In this document: piece by piece, positions 50,791 to 62,600 of the stretch
Layout of the letters: every line of letters begins with the position of its first letter
How positions within the stretch are numbered: position 1 is the first letter of the stretch
Source of the DNA: Hermodice carunculata
Lineage: Eukaryota > Annelida > Polychaeta > Eunicida > Amphinomidae
Direction: 5' to 3'
Assembly: GCA_964020975.1 (NCBI GenBank)
Contig: CAXHWN010002465.1
Coordinates: forward strand, 1,050,001-1,114,000
Length of the DNA: 64,000 bases
Made by a program: the position numbers and the translations under genes
The notes under the pieces: model-generated
Seen by the model: the letters and a program-made list of their open reading frames with translations, nothing else
Told to the model about the DNA's origin: nothing
Database searches by the model: none

Positions 50791-52220
50791 TCCAGATCCG
50801 CTTGATGTTGAACAACTAAAGCATGAGAAACATAAACTACAATGCTTTCACCAATCCAACCTTATTGGTCAGGGGCATGATAGCGTGGAATCCAGGTGGA
50901 TCAAGACCGTGACTATCTGTGTCAGCTGTTGAAAAAGGTTACAAACATTATAATGTGGAAAGACAGTGTTAGGGAGATTTTTGTGTAGGAAAGTTTTTCT
51001 TGTAAGAGACTACAAATGTAAGCATAACAGATTTTCTTATCTCTTAAGTTTGGTTGTCTGGGCTTGCTTTGGATGCACATCCCGAACAGGGCAATCAGTA
51101 CGAAGTGTAAAGTAGTAAAACCATCTGTGAAATTATCTGGTAAAGTATGGAATCTCAAGGTAATTTATACTTGCTCTAATTGTTTATGGCTATTCATTGC
51201 ATGGTGCAAAGTTTCCGTGAACTGCAGAAAAAATCAAGCTTAAGTTTAGGAACACATAGCAATGGGGTGCAAAGAGGGTACGTTACTGAGACGACATCAA
51301 CATCTCTGGAAAAATAACACGTCCTGGCCAAAAATGCACAAGAATATTTAAAGTTACATGAATGTTACACAGATAATTTTGCCAGCAGATTCCCGAGTTA
51401 AATATAGGTTATTTAAACTAAGATAAAAGCGTAACCCTGATATTGTAAAAGTATACCTGACCTATTATCTTCTGTTCATGTCAGGGGAATATGGAGCTCC
51501 CCAGTGTGCCCAGAGATATTTCAATTGTTTGATATTCATTGTGTCAAATGGCAACAGATATGGGCAGTGAATCACGTATGGCATAGAGTGATATAGGTTT
51601 CCTGGTAGCATCGATATAGAAAAAGTACTGGTGTACAGTGAAAGGGTGCATATATTAAGTCGCCTTAAACAAAAACAAAAAAAGTGCTTATAAGGACAGC
51701 AGCGATTAGCTTGTAATGGAAACAAATGATTAAAACAATCGCCTTTACAGTAAACAACGGACAACATGCTGTACACATCTCAACAACTGGAGCACCTTGG
51801 AGACATGTTTGAAAGCATTAGAAATTCCATCGCTTTTTAACAGTGCTTGCAGCAGGAACAAAGAAAAGAATTCTGCATAGAAGCAGAAAGAAGGTAGAAA
51901 GATGCACAACACAAAAGTGTTGTGCATACGTTGGAAACAGCGTGTTTGAGCAGACGATAAAACTGAACTATGGTAGTATGGCTGTACTACTTGCTCTCAT
52001 GTCGTGCTTACAGTCCAGGAATATAAACTGAAAGCAAAACAAGAGTGGCGTGAACTCTCAATGTAACCTAAAATATTTAATCTAACAACACTAGACAAAG
52101 ATATAGCATTAGACTGGCAAGTCCTCGTTTGCATGTTGTTGTTTCCCACTAGTTAGAAAAAAATATTTACATATATTTTAGAATTATTGATTAGAACGCA
52201 AAATACTGACACACTGCACG
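50791..52220. other. Non-coding stretch, nothing firmly recognised
   Basis: Open minus-strand frames at 50922-51158 and 51465-51927 have no family resemblance. Confidence 0.35.
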
Positions 52221-52385
52221 AGCTTGCGAAGTAAACCAGGACTGAATTATATCAGCGGCTTCAAACCACAGCCGACAGACAGTACTACATACCGGTTGAA
52301 AAATCATCTGGTCAGCCTTCTGTCAGTGGCAGCCAATAAGGAGCCAAGGCCCCAGTTGGACCCCAAATGACCTACATGTCAACGT
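52221..52385 (+). repeat. Left inverted repeat
   Basis: Inverted partner of 52762-52926. Outer end AGCTTGCGAAGTAAACCAGG, inner end CATGTCAACGT. Confidence 0.85.
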
Positions 52386-52740
52386 TTAATCTCCATATCT
52401 TGATGGCCAATGTAAACTGCTTGGAGCCCCTTCTTATTTAGGAAGTGGACTTGCTCCTGCATGAGAGCAACCAGAGGAGACACAACTATTATTATTGTAT
52501 GTGCTTCCAGTTCGTCAGTTATGAAATTCGTCTTCTCCCAGTTCAGTGTAAATGGAGCAGCAATAAATGTCAATGACTTAGCAGCACCACTTGGTAAACT
52601 TACAAATACATCTTTTCCTTTCCCAAGATATTCTATAATGTCTAATTGCTCGGTTGAAACAGAAGGGCGACCTATGGCCTCTGCAAAGAATTTTACAACT
52701 TTTTCAATTTTTTTTCTTCTATAGTCAGGTCAGCCGCCAT
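52379..52740 (-). pseudogene. RecQ-like SF2 helicase, N-terminal fragment
   Basis: About 120 codons on the minus strand. Parts in order: a Q-motif-like STEQLDIIEYLGKGKDV; a Walker A-like LPSGAAKSL (the usual form is LPTGSGKSL, so the second Gly is Ala); and motif Ia HTIIIVVSPLVALMQEQV, then LQAVYIG. RecQ helicases unwind DNA 3' to 5' using ATP. Here the DEAH box and everything after it is absent. A good ATG near 52740 (MAADLTIEE) is out of frame with the rest; the frames would need one extra A in an eight-A run near 52702-52709. The stop lies inside the left inverted repeat. Probably not an active helicase. Confidence 0.7.
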
Positions 52741-52761
52741 CACGTCCATGCTGCGATGTTT

Positions 52762-52926
52762 ACGTTGACATGTAGGTCATATGGCGTCAAATTGAGGCCT
52801 CGGCTCCTCATTGGCTGGCACTAACAGAAGGCTGACCAGATGATTTTTCAACCAGTACGTAGTGCCGTCTGTCGGCTATGGATTGAAGCCGCTGACATAA
52901 TCCAGTCCACGTTTGCTTCGCAAGCT
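52762..52926 (-). repeat. Right inverted repeat
   Basis: Inverted partner of 52221-52385. Outer end reads CTTCGCAAGCT on the plus strand, inner end ACGTTGACATG. Confidence 0.85.
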
Positions 52927-53029
52927 CTGTAATGACGTATGTTCCAATGACCCACGGTAACAAGAACACTTATTTACACCAAAACTGTAAAATTTATATT
53001 TATTTTAGTGTTTCAGGTGCAATCACAGG

Positions 53030-54635
53030 ATGAACTCTCTGTCAAATAGCGGAATATTGAACCTTTGGAAATATATTCACGTGATCATTATCACAGGTGT
53101 AATCATGCAGGCAAATTATACAGATTCAGCCAGGATACTAGTTCACCCTTATGCCTACGGTGCCAACTCGCGGCAGATGAATATGGAGAAGTTAACAGCC
53201 TTGCTTATAACTGCAGGGCACCACGACACAGTGATCGTGCACAGCAGGTACGATGCAAAATATCTGCCAACATCTGTGACACTTTTTAACTACTCTGCTC
53301 CTGAAAATGTCACCTTGCTCAATAATCCAGCATTTGTGTAGAATGAGTTAGGAACGTCGCCCCTTTATGTTTGTGAGCTTATTCATGGAACTACAAACCC
53401 GTTTTGTAAGGCATTGCTGAGCGATTCCATTGTCAATGGAGTGTGGATGAAAGGAACGTACGACTTGTACTTGTTTGATGTTGTGGACGGCTGTGGGTGG
53501 CTCGAGGCCACAAAGGTTGTTGCACCCTCTGTTGGGTATTCCAATGATGGTTTTAAGACATCTCCTGGCATGTTTTATCCTTCATTCATACCGTTAGGCT
53601 ATGTTCCAACTCCCTATGCACGTATCGGCGACAATATGAAGTTCATGGATCGCGTCAAAAACGTCTTTCATTATGTAGTTGCAGTATATATTGTCCCGAC
53701 ATACGTCACTTTCCCGTCATTCAGGCCTCTCATATTAGAATACAATATTCAACTAGAATTGAATTTCTGGACAAAGCCTACTGATCTTATATTTGTTAAT
53801 TCCTACTGGTCGTTTGATTATGCCAGACCAACTATGCCGAATGTAGTTCTGATTGGTGGAATTCATTTTCGGCAAAGTAAGGACCTTGATACGAACCTTT
53901 AGGCCTATATGTTGACTTCTGGACAACACGGAGTTATTGTGGTCAGCTTTGGTACGTTTTTTCAACAATGGAGTAATATAAGGCAGAAATATTGGCTCGA
54001 GTTCTTGCAAGGCTGACACAAACGTTATTTTGCATTATACTGGGGATCTTCCGGATCAATTGGGGAACAGCACACGTCTGGTATCGTGATTACCACAGAA
54101 TGACCTGCTGGGCCACCCGGCCACAAAGCTCTTCATAACACACTGTGGAATTTGTAGTTCCCACGAAGCCATCCAGCATGCTGTACCAGTTGTTGACGTG
54201 AGTATCTTTTTTGACCAGTTCGATCATGCATACAAACTTGTGCACAGATATAGGGTTGGATTTCAAATAAATTATGAACATGATTTCTCCAAAGGCGCAT
54301 TAGAAACAGCAATCAATGGTGTTCTGGGAAACTATGAATTTTATAAATCAAATGCCGTCAAACTATCCAAACTCATGCTTGACCAACCAAAGACACCCAA
54401 GTCAATATTCCTATACTGGATAGAGTATAAATTAGACACAGAGGAGCAAATCATCTTAGTCTGCCTCATTTCAAGCAACTCACGTGGTACCAGTATTTCC
54501 TTTTGGACGTTCTTTTCTGCTCAATCACAACCTTGCTCATTAAAGTATGGACAACTGTGTTCATATGTAGATGCATATGGTTTAGTTTTCGAAATTTTTC
54601 CCAAAGATGGAAGTGCAAACCAAAACTTGAATGAA
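53030..54635 (+). pseudogene. UDP-glucuronosyltransferase, intronless broken copy
   Basis: About 535 codons, the usual UGT length, without introns. It starts with MNSLSNSG and a hydrophobic signal-like stretch, then ARILVHPYAYG. Middle: FIPLGYVPTPYARIGDNMKF, VKNVFHYVV and NVVLIGGIHFRQ. C-terminal donor-binding part: VVSFGTF, then LPQNDLLGHPATKLFITHCG, HEAIQHAVPV and FFDQFDHA. The end is a YQYFLLDVLFCSITTLLIKV membrane helix and a basic KPKLE tail facing the cytosol. UGTs attach glucuronic acid or glucose from UDP-sugars to lipophilic compounds in the ER. In-frame stops lie at 53339, 53900 and 54014. One frame change lies between 54016 and 54085 and another near 54440. The catalytic His region reads YGANSRQ instead of GSH, and FITHGG has become FITHCG. 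An AG acceptor-like TTTTAGTGTTTCAG lies just before the ATG, so the parent gene may have had a 5' UTR intron. Assembly error could explain some breaks, but not the missing His. Confidence 0.85.
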
Positions 54636-54670
54636 TTGACGTGCCCTATGCCATTATTAATGGTTCGTGA

Positions 54671-55015
54671 ACTGAAGAGAACAGCTAGCATAAAGGGATA
54701 TTTGTTTTCTGTATATGTATATTTTACTTTTATCGGAATTTTGCACTTCCCGCATGGCAACAATATAGCGTTTTCAAATGGATTTAGCACCTAGTTTTCA
54801 ATTAGTATTCATTCAAATTTTTTGCCAAATGTATAATAACTGAAAACTGAAGAGAACAGCTAGCATAAAGGGATATATGTTTTCTGTATATGTATATTTT
54901 TCTTTTATCAGAATTTTACACTTCCGGCATGACAAAAATATAGCGTTTTCATATGGATTTAGCACCTAGTTTTCAATTTGTATTCATTCAAATTCTTTGT
55001 CAAATGTATTATAAA
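54671..55015 (+). repeat. 175-bp tandem duplication after the UGT copy
   Basis: ACTGAAGAGAACAGCTAGCA, GTATATGTATATTTT, ATAGCGTTTTCA and GGATTTAGCACCTAGTTTTC occur at 54671-54845 and again from 54846. The copies differ by only a few bases, so the duplication is recent. Confidence 0.93.
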
Positions 55016-55800
55016 AATAGTCAGTTTCCAGGTGTTATTTTCAGCTTTATTGAGCTTCTCTAAAAGTAGATTTCAACTCCTGCTGAATAATCAAGTCTCT
55101 GTTGTCTCCTGCACATATGTGTAGTACTGTTTATGCATCTTTATCGTTTGTTAGTTATATGGATTTGTCCAATATATGCCTACCTCCAGTTAAAAAAAAC
55201 TTTACCTGTATTTTTTCTTCTGTCCATCTGTTTGTTTTATTTTCGCATCCTTATTCTTACTTACATACATCATTTTATTTTTTAACTCCATCTAACTCGA
55301 ACCCTGTCAGTTGTTGGGAGGGTATCAAGCCACGGCTTTGTATTAAGACTACCCTGCCATCATTACTATTTTTATGTGTTTCTGTTTTTCATTCCTAGTG
55401 ATGACAATAAAGGGATAAAATAAGTGAATGAACTCATGTTTGATGCATCGTCAAAATAACGTGGTAATTTGACAGCAGTGCTATTCAATTAAATGGGACT
55501 CAAAAAAAGAAAAAAAATGGTTGTCTCATGATCAACGGTCACTTTTATACGGGCTGGAATGTCTTGCGTTACATGATAAACAGATAGATCAACTCGACCC
55601 GGTCCAGGGTTCAGTAATGAAGAATGTCCCTGATCTGGGACAACTCCGAATACAGTCAGTGTACTTGGATTACATACAATGAACTGGGCCATGTCGATTA
55701 TGGCATTAACGCATACCTGCCTCCATTGAACCAAGGAGGCTACACGCTTCACTTCGTGTTGCCTCCTTGATTTGACCATTCTTTTTAGGAATGGGGATTT
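55016..55800. other. Non-coding stretch, nothing recognised
   Basis: T-rich and AT-rich DNA with no clear gene. A minus-strand open frame at 55489-55827 has no family resemblance. Confidence 0.35.
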
Positions 55801-55805
55801 GGTGG

Positions 55806-55905
55806 ATTTGGAATGTGCATTTCCCATTTTCGGCTAGGTGACTGGTGCCGAAGGTTGCTGATTCGAGCTCCATCCATTCCGTGGTCACAAAACATTCATA
55901 CATTA
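55806..55905 (+). mobile_element. Possible tRNA-derived SINE piece
   Basis: CGGCTAGGTGACTGG (box A-like) is followed about 15 bases on by GCTGATTCGAGCTCC, close to a polymerase III box B. The spacing is short for a tRNA, and no tail was seen. Confidence 0.3.
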
Positions 55906-56019
55906 CAGTGTCTTGTACACTTACTATAATTTCCACCTCTCAGATTGTTTCATGTTGACAACCACCCCCCCCCCCACACACACAGACACAGACACACATG
56001 TACAGACACAGACTTATCT

Positions 56020-56203
56020 ATATATATATAGTATTAGTAGGAGTAATTTTATTGACATACAATACAAAGGTCAATGCTGACCTATATGTCACACAAAAAA
56101 TCATATCAGTAATACAAGAGTGGAGTGATTTAAGCCCTGAGTTCAAAGTAATAATAAATCAGGCTATATTATACTCAGCCTGTACGTATACAGAGTTGCC
56201 AGA

Positions 56204-56235
<32 letters not shown>

Positions 56236-56240
56236 ATATG
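56020..56240 (+). repeat. Short (TA)n and (TG)n tracts
   Basis: TATATATATAG lies near 56022-56032, and TA plus TG repeats lie at 56203-56236. Confidence 0.9.
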
Positions 56241-56639
56241 CCATTCAAACCCAATCAAAAAGTACAGGACTGTAACAATCCTGTGCTCATCTGACCTTAC
56301 ATGCAGAAACTCAAGTGGTCCTGTGAACTTCAGAATCATACCGATGTCACTTTTGTTTGATACCATCATCACTGTCGCTAACATAAACAAACCCTTTACC
56401 GATTCTTTCAAATTTTCACAATTTAATAAACAATCAGAAAATGACAGCACCACCAGGTAGTGGACAAATTGCGTGCAGATCAAGTGCGCATACATTCCCA
56501 ATAAATCGGAAGAAGATCCAACTTACGGTTTGGAAAAAAATATCGGATATCGGGGTGCATATGAGCTTTAAAAGAAGCCACTGGCAACACCGGTATCAAT
56601 GTAAATCTGCAATGCCGTGACGCACGGGTTACTCGGAGC

Positions 56640-56860
56640 ACTCTGAATTCGACATAGGCAAGGTCATCGGAATGTTGGAGGTTGAATTTTCCCTGTGTGA
56701 GGTTGCTAGGAGAATGGGGTGTTCGAGGTTAGCTCAGTACATAAGTTTTCAACAAACAAAAGGATGCCAGAGGGAAGTTGGATCTGGAAGGGCAAGGTTT
56801 CCAGATGGAGGTATGCCTGTTGCTGATACAATAAAATAAACAAATCCGCACAACCATCCT
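56640..56860 (+). mobile_element. Tc1/mariner transposase fragment (N-terminal DNA-binding part)
   Basis: The plus strand reads GKVIGMLEVEFSLCEVARRM and GCSRLAQYI, then after a shift REVGSGRARFPDGG. This matches the paired-type helix-turn-helix and 'G..RDRPRSGRPR' hinge of Tc1-like transposases. The DDE domain is not present. The fragment is dead. Confidence 0.7.
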
Positions 56861-58084
56861 TATGCATATACTCAATGTTGACGAGGGGGAGGCCTGAATT
56901 TTTTGGCCAGGAGGATATTATCTATTTATATCAGCACATATAACTACGAATATCTTAATTACTCTAGTACTTTTTTCTGTAAACTGTAAACATTGTATTT
57001 ACTGTTTGAAAATGTATTCACCATGTAAGAAAAAAATGTATAATAATGGCAAATCAAAAATACCTGCATCGGGGTCATAGATTTAATTTTGTTGTTTGGT
57101 GGCCTTCGTTAATCAAAATGTTTGCAACTATGAGTATTAAAGACAGTCACTCCATTACTTATACGGCTGCTGATAAAGTACTAGATCCAATTTTATTTCC
57201 ATGCTGCAAAGCCCATATTTATCTGTGGATATAGTCACCATTGCCATCCTTATTCTCTAGAAAGTAAGCAGTATCTTACTTATATATAGATAGAACAGGC
57301 AAACGGCGTGGCACCAGGAAGACACATTTGTACTGTTCCAACTCCTGTGGTCATCTGTCCAGTTTAATCGTAAAACAATACCTTGGTTTGGTATGTTCAG
57401 GGAAAGAAATTACAAACTGCCCTATATGCACATAGAACTGTACAGAGCATGCAGCTTAGATGCACAAGTCACCCTCCACTGTACAACAACTCATAGTGCA
57501 CTCTAAGATAATAGACCTTTCATTATACAATAGGTTTCCTTCTGCAATAAACCGTATTGATCAATATAATACACAGTTACATAACATCAGATAAAATGGC
57601 CTTATATATTGAGGTCAAAACAAATGAAGAATATAGACATATATCTCTACCTGGTCCCCCTCTTATATGGTAACCTGAAGAGCGAGCAACTACCCAACAA
57701 AGAAATCCTCTCTCCGCATTAACACGTTCCTAAGCATTGTCCTGATATTTTCTTTTGAGAGAGACTACCCCTCTTATGACTGAGACAGCAAATCTACTGT
57801 ATTTGGGAATAACCTAAAGGTCACGAATCAGAGCTATAAAAATTGTCAGAAATATTGGTCAAGATTTAGCTTAACCATCCTGTTATTCTCAATACAGCTT
57901 CAAGGAGTATACACCATTATGTAAGTTACAAAGTAGACAGCCACAAACAGTAGGTAAGAGAAAGATCAACTGGTTCATGCGGGTTCTCCGTAGATGGCTC
58001 TGTAGGCAGGCGGGCTATGTATGTGCATTTCAATTAGTTCCCATTGTAATTTGCACCTATGTAACTTTAAAACCAATGTACCCA
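56861..58084. other. Non-coding stretch, nothing recognised
   Basis: Short frames only. No repeat copy or RNA gene was seen. Confidence 0.35.
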
Positions 58085-58350
58085 AAAGGACCCTATTTCT
58101 TGCGGTAAATGGTTGTGAATAGGTAAAATGCTCCGGTGATTTGGGTAACTTTTGCTGTAAAACTATTCTATAAATTGAATGCTATTTTGGCACAGCATCT
58201 AAGAGAATACACACTTCTAGCCCACAAAAATGTTGTGTATTTGTATATTAAGCCAAATACATATACAATTGCTAATTACTTGCTTTACGTTATCTATTGA
58301 CTTGTATATTCAGCCAAATACACATACAATTGCTAATTGCGATCTCTCCT
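58085..58350 (+). repeat. Dispersed repeat, copy B, with internal tandem duplication
   Basis: Aligned with 37600-37862. In this copy the phrase TGTATATT(A/C)AGCCAAATAC with TACAATTGCTAATT is present twice, near 58240 and 58300. Confidence 0.65.
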
Positions 58351-59084
58351 ACTGTAAACACGTCTTCATAATTATACATGTATAAAGATTTTTAATGAAA
58401 TATAACAGGATTTCCAGCAACCAAAACCGATTGTCAAATGAAGCCAGGTGAGCAAAGGCAAGTTGACATGGAGAATAAAGTTCCTAACGGAAAGCTCGGG
58501 GTAAAATAATAAATACAACCCTTTACTTTCCTGCGATAAGGATCAAAGTAACTGTGGGTCCTTCCCTGCCTTTTTGTTGGTGGTATTTGCCCGTACAGCG
58601 AGACATAATATTTTCTTTTCGATATATATATATATATATTACATAAAGAAATGTAACAAGTCGCTTACATTATTGTGTAGGGCATGGATCGCCTAAGTTA
58701 ATGTCGCAGGTGACTAGGACGCCTCAATCATTTTGACGGGTGCAAATTCGACTGGTCGCAGAAATGAAAGAAGTGGTTCATTGCGAAGGTAGTTTGTGCC
58801 AAAAAACCGCTCTTGGACTTGTAACAGTCTTTCAGTAAAAACGGCCATAGATGCTTTCTAATCATAGAGTCGGATATAGTTTACCAAGAAATTGTTAAGT
58901 CTATTATATCATGATCTTATTTTGGAAAGCAGCATGCGACAATTCCTTGCTTGGCAAAACCTTTGATCAAGCAAAAAAACAAACACCCCCCCCCCCCCCC
59001 AATTTATAAGGATATTGGTGTAACTTTATGGATGTAAATATTCTTGGTAAGGTTTGAAATGTATAATGTAAAGTCAAGTTGATT

Positions 59085-59668
59085 TTTTTGCTCAGCTGGC
59101 TTGCTACTCAGGCTGAGCTTCTAGGAGGCTCAGCCGTCCGGCGTCCGTTCACGATTACATTTCCGACTTCTTCTTCAAAACCGCCGTCCAGATTCACTTC
59201 AAACTTGATGGCAATGTACCTTGGGTAGGTCTCCACATACTTTATTCAAATGGTCATGCTCCAGTGATATTTGGATTTTTTCTGCATTTTTTTTTGGGGG
59301 GGGTCTTTAAAATCTTCTCTGATTCGCTCACCCAATTGCTTTGATATCACACATGAACACTCCTATAGACTCCTAGTTTTTAATTTGTTTACCAGGTACC
59401 ACCGCTATTTTTTCTCCATTTTTTATGTTGTGTGTGTGTGTGTGTGTTTTCGCTATTTTGGACTTTTTTTCAAAAACAATCACTAAAATTAAGCTGAAAC
59501 GTTGTTGATATGTTCCTTGTGAAATGGTCAAAAAAAGTTGTTCACTAGGCGGCACTGCTGTTGATTCCTGATTTTTGCCTTTTTTTTTTTTAATTCGAGC
59601 ACTTATTGGTGAATGCACCTATCCTATTGATTACTATGTAAGTTAATGTATATTCTAATTAAAATAGA
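59085..59668 (-). repeat. Dispersed 'CAAGTTTGAAGTAAAT' repeat, minus-strand copy
   Basis: This is the clearest single unit. From right to left on the minus strand: TAATCAATAGGATAGG, AGGAATCAACAGCAG, CTAGTGAACAAC, CAAAGCAATTGGGTGAGCG, GGAGCATGACCATTTGAAT, CCAAGGTACATTGCCATCAA, GTTTGAAGTGAATCTGGACG. It ends in a GGACGCCGGACGGCTGAGC-like terminus. About 580 bp. Confidence 0.8.
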
Positions 59669-59715
59669 AAAGCCTGCAATATAACAGAAAGTATATGATG
59701 GGGGGGGGGGGGCTA

Positions 59716-60080
59716 CAAGACTATGAAAAGAAAATAGATCAGCTTGAAAAAACTGTGCAAGATCTACAGTGGCGACTAGACGACTTAGAGTAGTACTCTC
59801 GACGTCAAAGGCTTAGAATAATCACACCATGGCAAGAGCAAACACTGGTGATACTGATAAGATGGCCTTGAAACTATTTCAGAAAGGAATGGTGCTCAGT
59901 CTCACATTGTCCGATATAAACAGGTCTCACAGTGTGGAAAGCAAGTCAATGACTGCATGCCAATCACCATAAGATTTGCAAACTACAAGACAAGAAGTGT
60001 TCAAGGCAGCCGGATAAGCTGAGGGAATGGTCCAGTTTGTGGGTGTTTCCTTTGTACAGCCCAAAGCTGAACAATAAATC
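59716..60080 (+). mobile_element. LINE ORF1-like fragment (coiled coil plus RNA-binding part)
   Basis: The plus strand reads a coiled-coil stretch KKIDQLEKTVQDLQWRLDDL, a YSRRQRLRI motif, then DTDKMALKLF, LSDINRSHSV and PIRFANYKTR. This order (E-YSRR-N-RI, DT..K, I.RSHR.G, .FANYK.R) is that of L1-like ORF1 RNA-binding proteins. It contains stops and shifts. No endonuclease or reverse transcriptase follows. Confidence 0.75.
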
Positions 60081-61094
60081 CCAACAGAATAAAATAAATC
60101 ATAACAATTCTCAGTCTACAAGCCCATCACGTTTTGGTCCCCCCCTCCCCCCCCCCTAAAAAAAGAAAAAGAAACAAAAACCATCATCTCTTTCAGAATG
60201 CTGGGTAATCTCTCAACATATTTCCCTGTTGTTATTGATTTGCTTATTAACTTACTCATATAAATTTCTCTTTATTGCGTTTATAGACAATGTGCTGTAT
60301 GTAAATTTTTAGTCACCTCTAGTCTACTTTTACATTGTTCTAGTGACTTATATTTTGTATTTTATTTGTTGTTGTATTCTTTCTTTTGTCAACACAATGA
60401 CGGCGCCACTTTCTTACGCAGGTTGGACTGACAATTCTAGAAGCTTGTCCACTTAATGCATGCCACATTACATCTGATGCTCACTGTTATTTTTTTGTTT
60501 TGACCACAGAATAACCTTGTCTTGGAACAGCAACCTTCAGCATCTATCACATTATAGCGAACTACTGATCCTTTCTTTCACAACCGCAAGCTTGTAACTC
60601 ATGTTTATGGTTTAGTTTACCGTCCACGGTGATTATACACATACATGTGCTGATTAGTGTCACCACATTTTTGTACACCCCTAAAGCAAATACAAATAAT
60701 GATAAAAGACATGCTGTATACGTGCAGTCTTTGCTCAAACATTTATAGGCACACCGCAGTGAATTGTGGTATTCTTCCTGGTTTATGGCTCAAGTCATTC
60801 ACACCAGATGGCCACAGATCACAGAGCCGCGTACATGTATACCGACAGGGTATATATATCATATGGTGGCACATGTTGTGCTCTACGAAGGCACTGCTGT
60901 GTGAGGTCACCTGGTCTCCGTGGGTACAAGAGTCCATCGCTTTCTTAAGTTACTTGAGGTGTCAGGTCATGTGCTGCATGTGGCCATTTTTTGTCACACA
61001 AAAGGTGACCACATACGTAGGTACTAAATATCACTGTATTTACAGTACATTGGTCTCCATCATCATTTTGTACTACCATATACATATTTGTATC
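60081..61094. other. Non-coding stretch before the palindrome-rich element
   Basis: An open frame at 60657-61205 runs into the repeat array and has no motif. C runs lie near 60140-60158. Nothing else was recognised. Confidence 0.35.
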
Positions 61095-61120
61095 GAAGTT
61101 GTACTGTTCAATAATTCACA

Positions 61121-61625
61121 AAACCCGGGGTTTTGTGTAAAAAACTCATGGTTTTGTAATAAAAAACCAAAGGTTTTGTACAAAAACCGTGGGTTTTGCT
61201 CATAAAACCCAGAGTTTTTAAACAAAACCGAGGGTATTCTTTATAAAACCGTGAGTTTTGTAACGAAACCGTGAGTTCTGCTTGCAAATCCGAGGGTTTT
61301 GCACGAAACCCTGAGTTTTGTAAACTACCCAGGATTCCAAAACAAATATCATTATATTTTAACTTTGTTCAATAATGTGCACAAAACCCTGGGTTTTATT
61401 ACAAAACCCTGGGTTTTGTTTCAAAACCCAGGGATTTGTATACAAAACTCTGGGTTTTTAAAACAAAACCTAGGGTTTGCTTTGTTGTTCAATCTTTTCA
61501 TAAAACTCACGCTTTTGTTTAAAAACCCCGAGTTTTGTCATGATAATCCTAAGTGTTGCAGTTGTTTTGTTCAGTAATTCGCAAAACCCTGGGATTCGTG
61601 ACGTCAAAAAACCCACGGTTTTGTA
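61121..61625 (+). repeat. Left palindromic AAAACCC/GGGTTTT array, ~21 units
   Basis: Individual units include AAAACCCGGGGTTTT, AAAACCCTGGGTTTT, AAAACCGTGGGTTTT and AAAACCCACGGTTTT. The central two or three bases vary while the arms are kept, as expected for a selected palindromic site or a hairpin. Two gaps without units lie near 61335-61375 and 61480-61500. Confidence 0.9.
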
Positions 61626-62534
61626 TTTTACCGCAAAATTGGTCATAGGGATACACCAACCACTCACAACACAGCTTGTTTGCTGAAATTGCTGTAAACC
61701 AACATCGTGTGTCGATAAGATAGCGGATGCTGGAAAATTTCCTTCGATTCGCGACGTAAACGTCGTGTATTTTTCCACTGTGTGCACTTCATGAGCTCAT
61801 ATTTTAGGTGCTACAAGAGAAAACATGTAAGATGTATATTGTATTTGTGTTTTTATGAAATTTAATAGATTAAAACTGATTTTCAGTTTCTGGGACCGTG
61901 CGACCGGGCTGAAGTTATAGCGGCATAAGGCATCTGATCTGCAGCGCCGTTAAAATCCACTGTAGGTTGTGCCGCTGCCTGCAGTAATTATGTGACTGTT
62001 GATTGCAAAACGACCGCCGCATCACATCGTGGTGATAATTATCTCAACACGACCAAATCTTAAATTGTTACAATGTATTCTTCAACTCCACCTTCATTCC
62101 CACCATTCAGAATTTTGCCTCTATTTCTGTGTCACCTCTAGTGAAAGATACTAAAGCTCTTCCCCGGGAGCCTTGCAACCAGAAGGGTGAAAACCCCGTC
62201 TGTAACGGCATGTCCCTGTGCTAGCCACTTCCCCCATACAAACTCCCTATTCCCAGTACTGAGTTGTGAACAAATTCTTTGATGACGGGCCCTGCAAATA
62301 ACGACAAGACAGCCTGGCACCTTTTCAAGAACTGTCGAGTGGTTCAGTGTACACGCACGTCCACTAATTGATAACTAAACACAATTAACTGAAAACCAGT
62401 TACACATTTTCTGGCGCCACAGTATTGTTCTTCTACCAGAACCAACAACTTCAACATTGAGAAATTACCAAGTCCGAAATTTCTACTCGACTAAATTAAT
62501 TTAAAAAAATATAAGATGTGATTGGGATCGATCC

Positions 62535-62600
62535 GCCCACCCCTTGACCTGCAGTACGACACACTAAGCGTGTGGCCACGTTAGCTTGTAGAGATGCAGT
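62535..62600 (-). mobile_element. Possible tRNA-like segment inside the palindrome-rich element
   Basis: On the minus strand GTGGCCACACGC (box A-like) is followed by GGGCGGATCGATCCCAATC, which contains a good box B (GGATCGATCC). The spacing of about 45 bases fits a tRNA or a tRNA-derived SINE head. I could not fold a full cloverleaf. Confidence 0.3.

Larger units (their letters stand above)
52221..52926 (-). mobile_element. Terminal-inverted-repeat element carrying a RecQ-like helicase fragment
   Basis: The segments 52221-52385 and 52762-52926 are inverted copies of each other, about 165 bp long and roughly 85-90% alike by eye. Both share AGCTTGCGAAG, GGTTGAAAAATCATCTGGTC, AGCCTTCTGT, GACCTACATGTCAACGT and related phrases. 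Between them lies a helicase-like frame on the minus strand. I see no transposase, and a clear target-site duplication was not found. It could be a non-autonomous DNA transposon that captured a helicase piece, or a trimmed helicase-bearing element. Confidence 0.75.

Noticed and set aside
56175-56501. Minus-strand open frame with LATVMMVSNKSDIGMILKF and a GTAAGG donor
   Set aside because: No family match, no good acceptor, and it lies beside microsatellite and repeat-like DNA.
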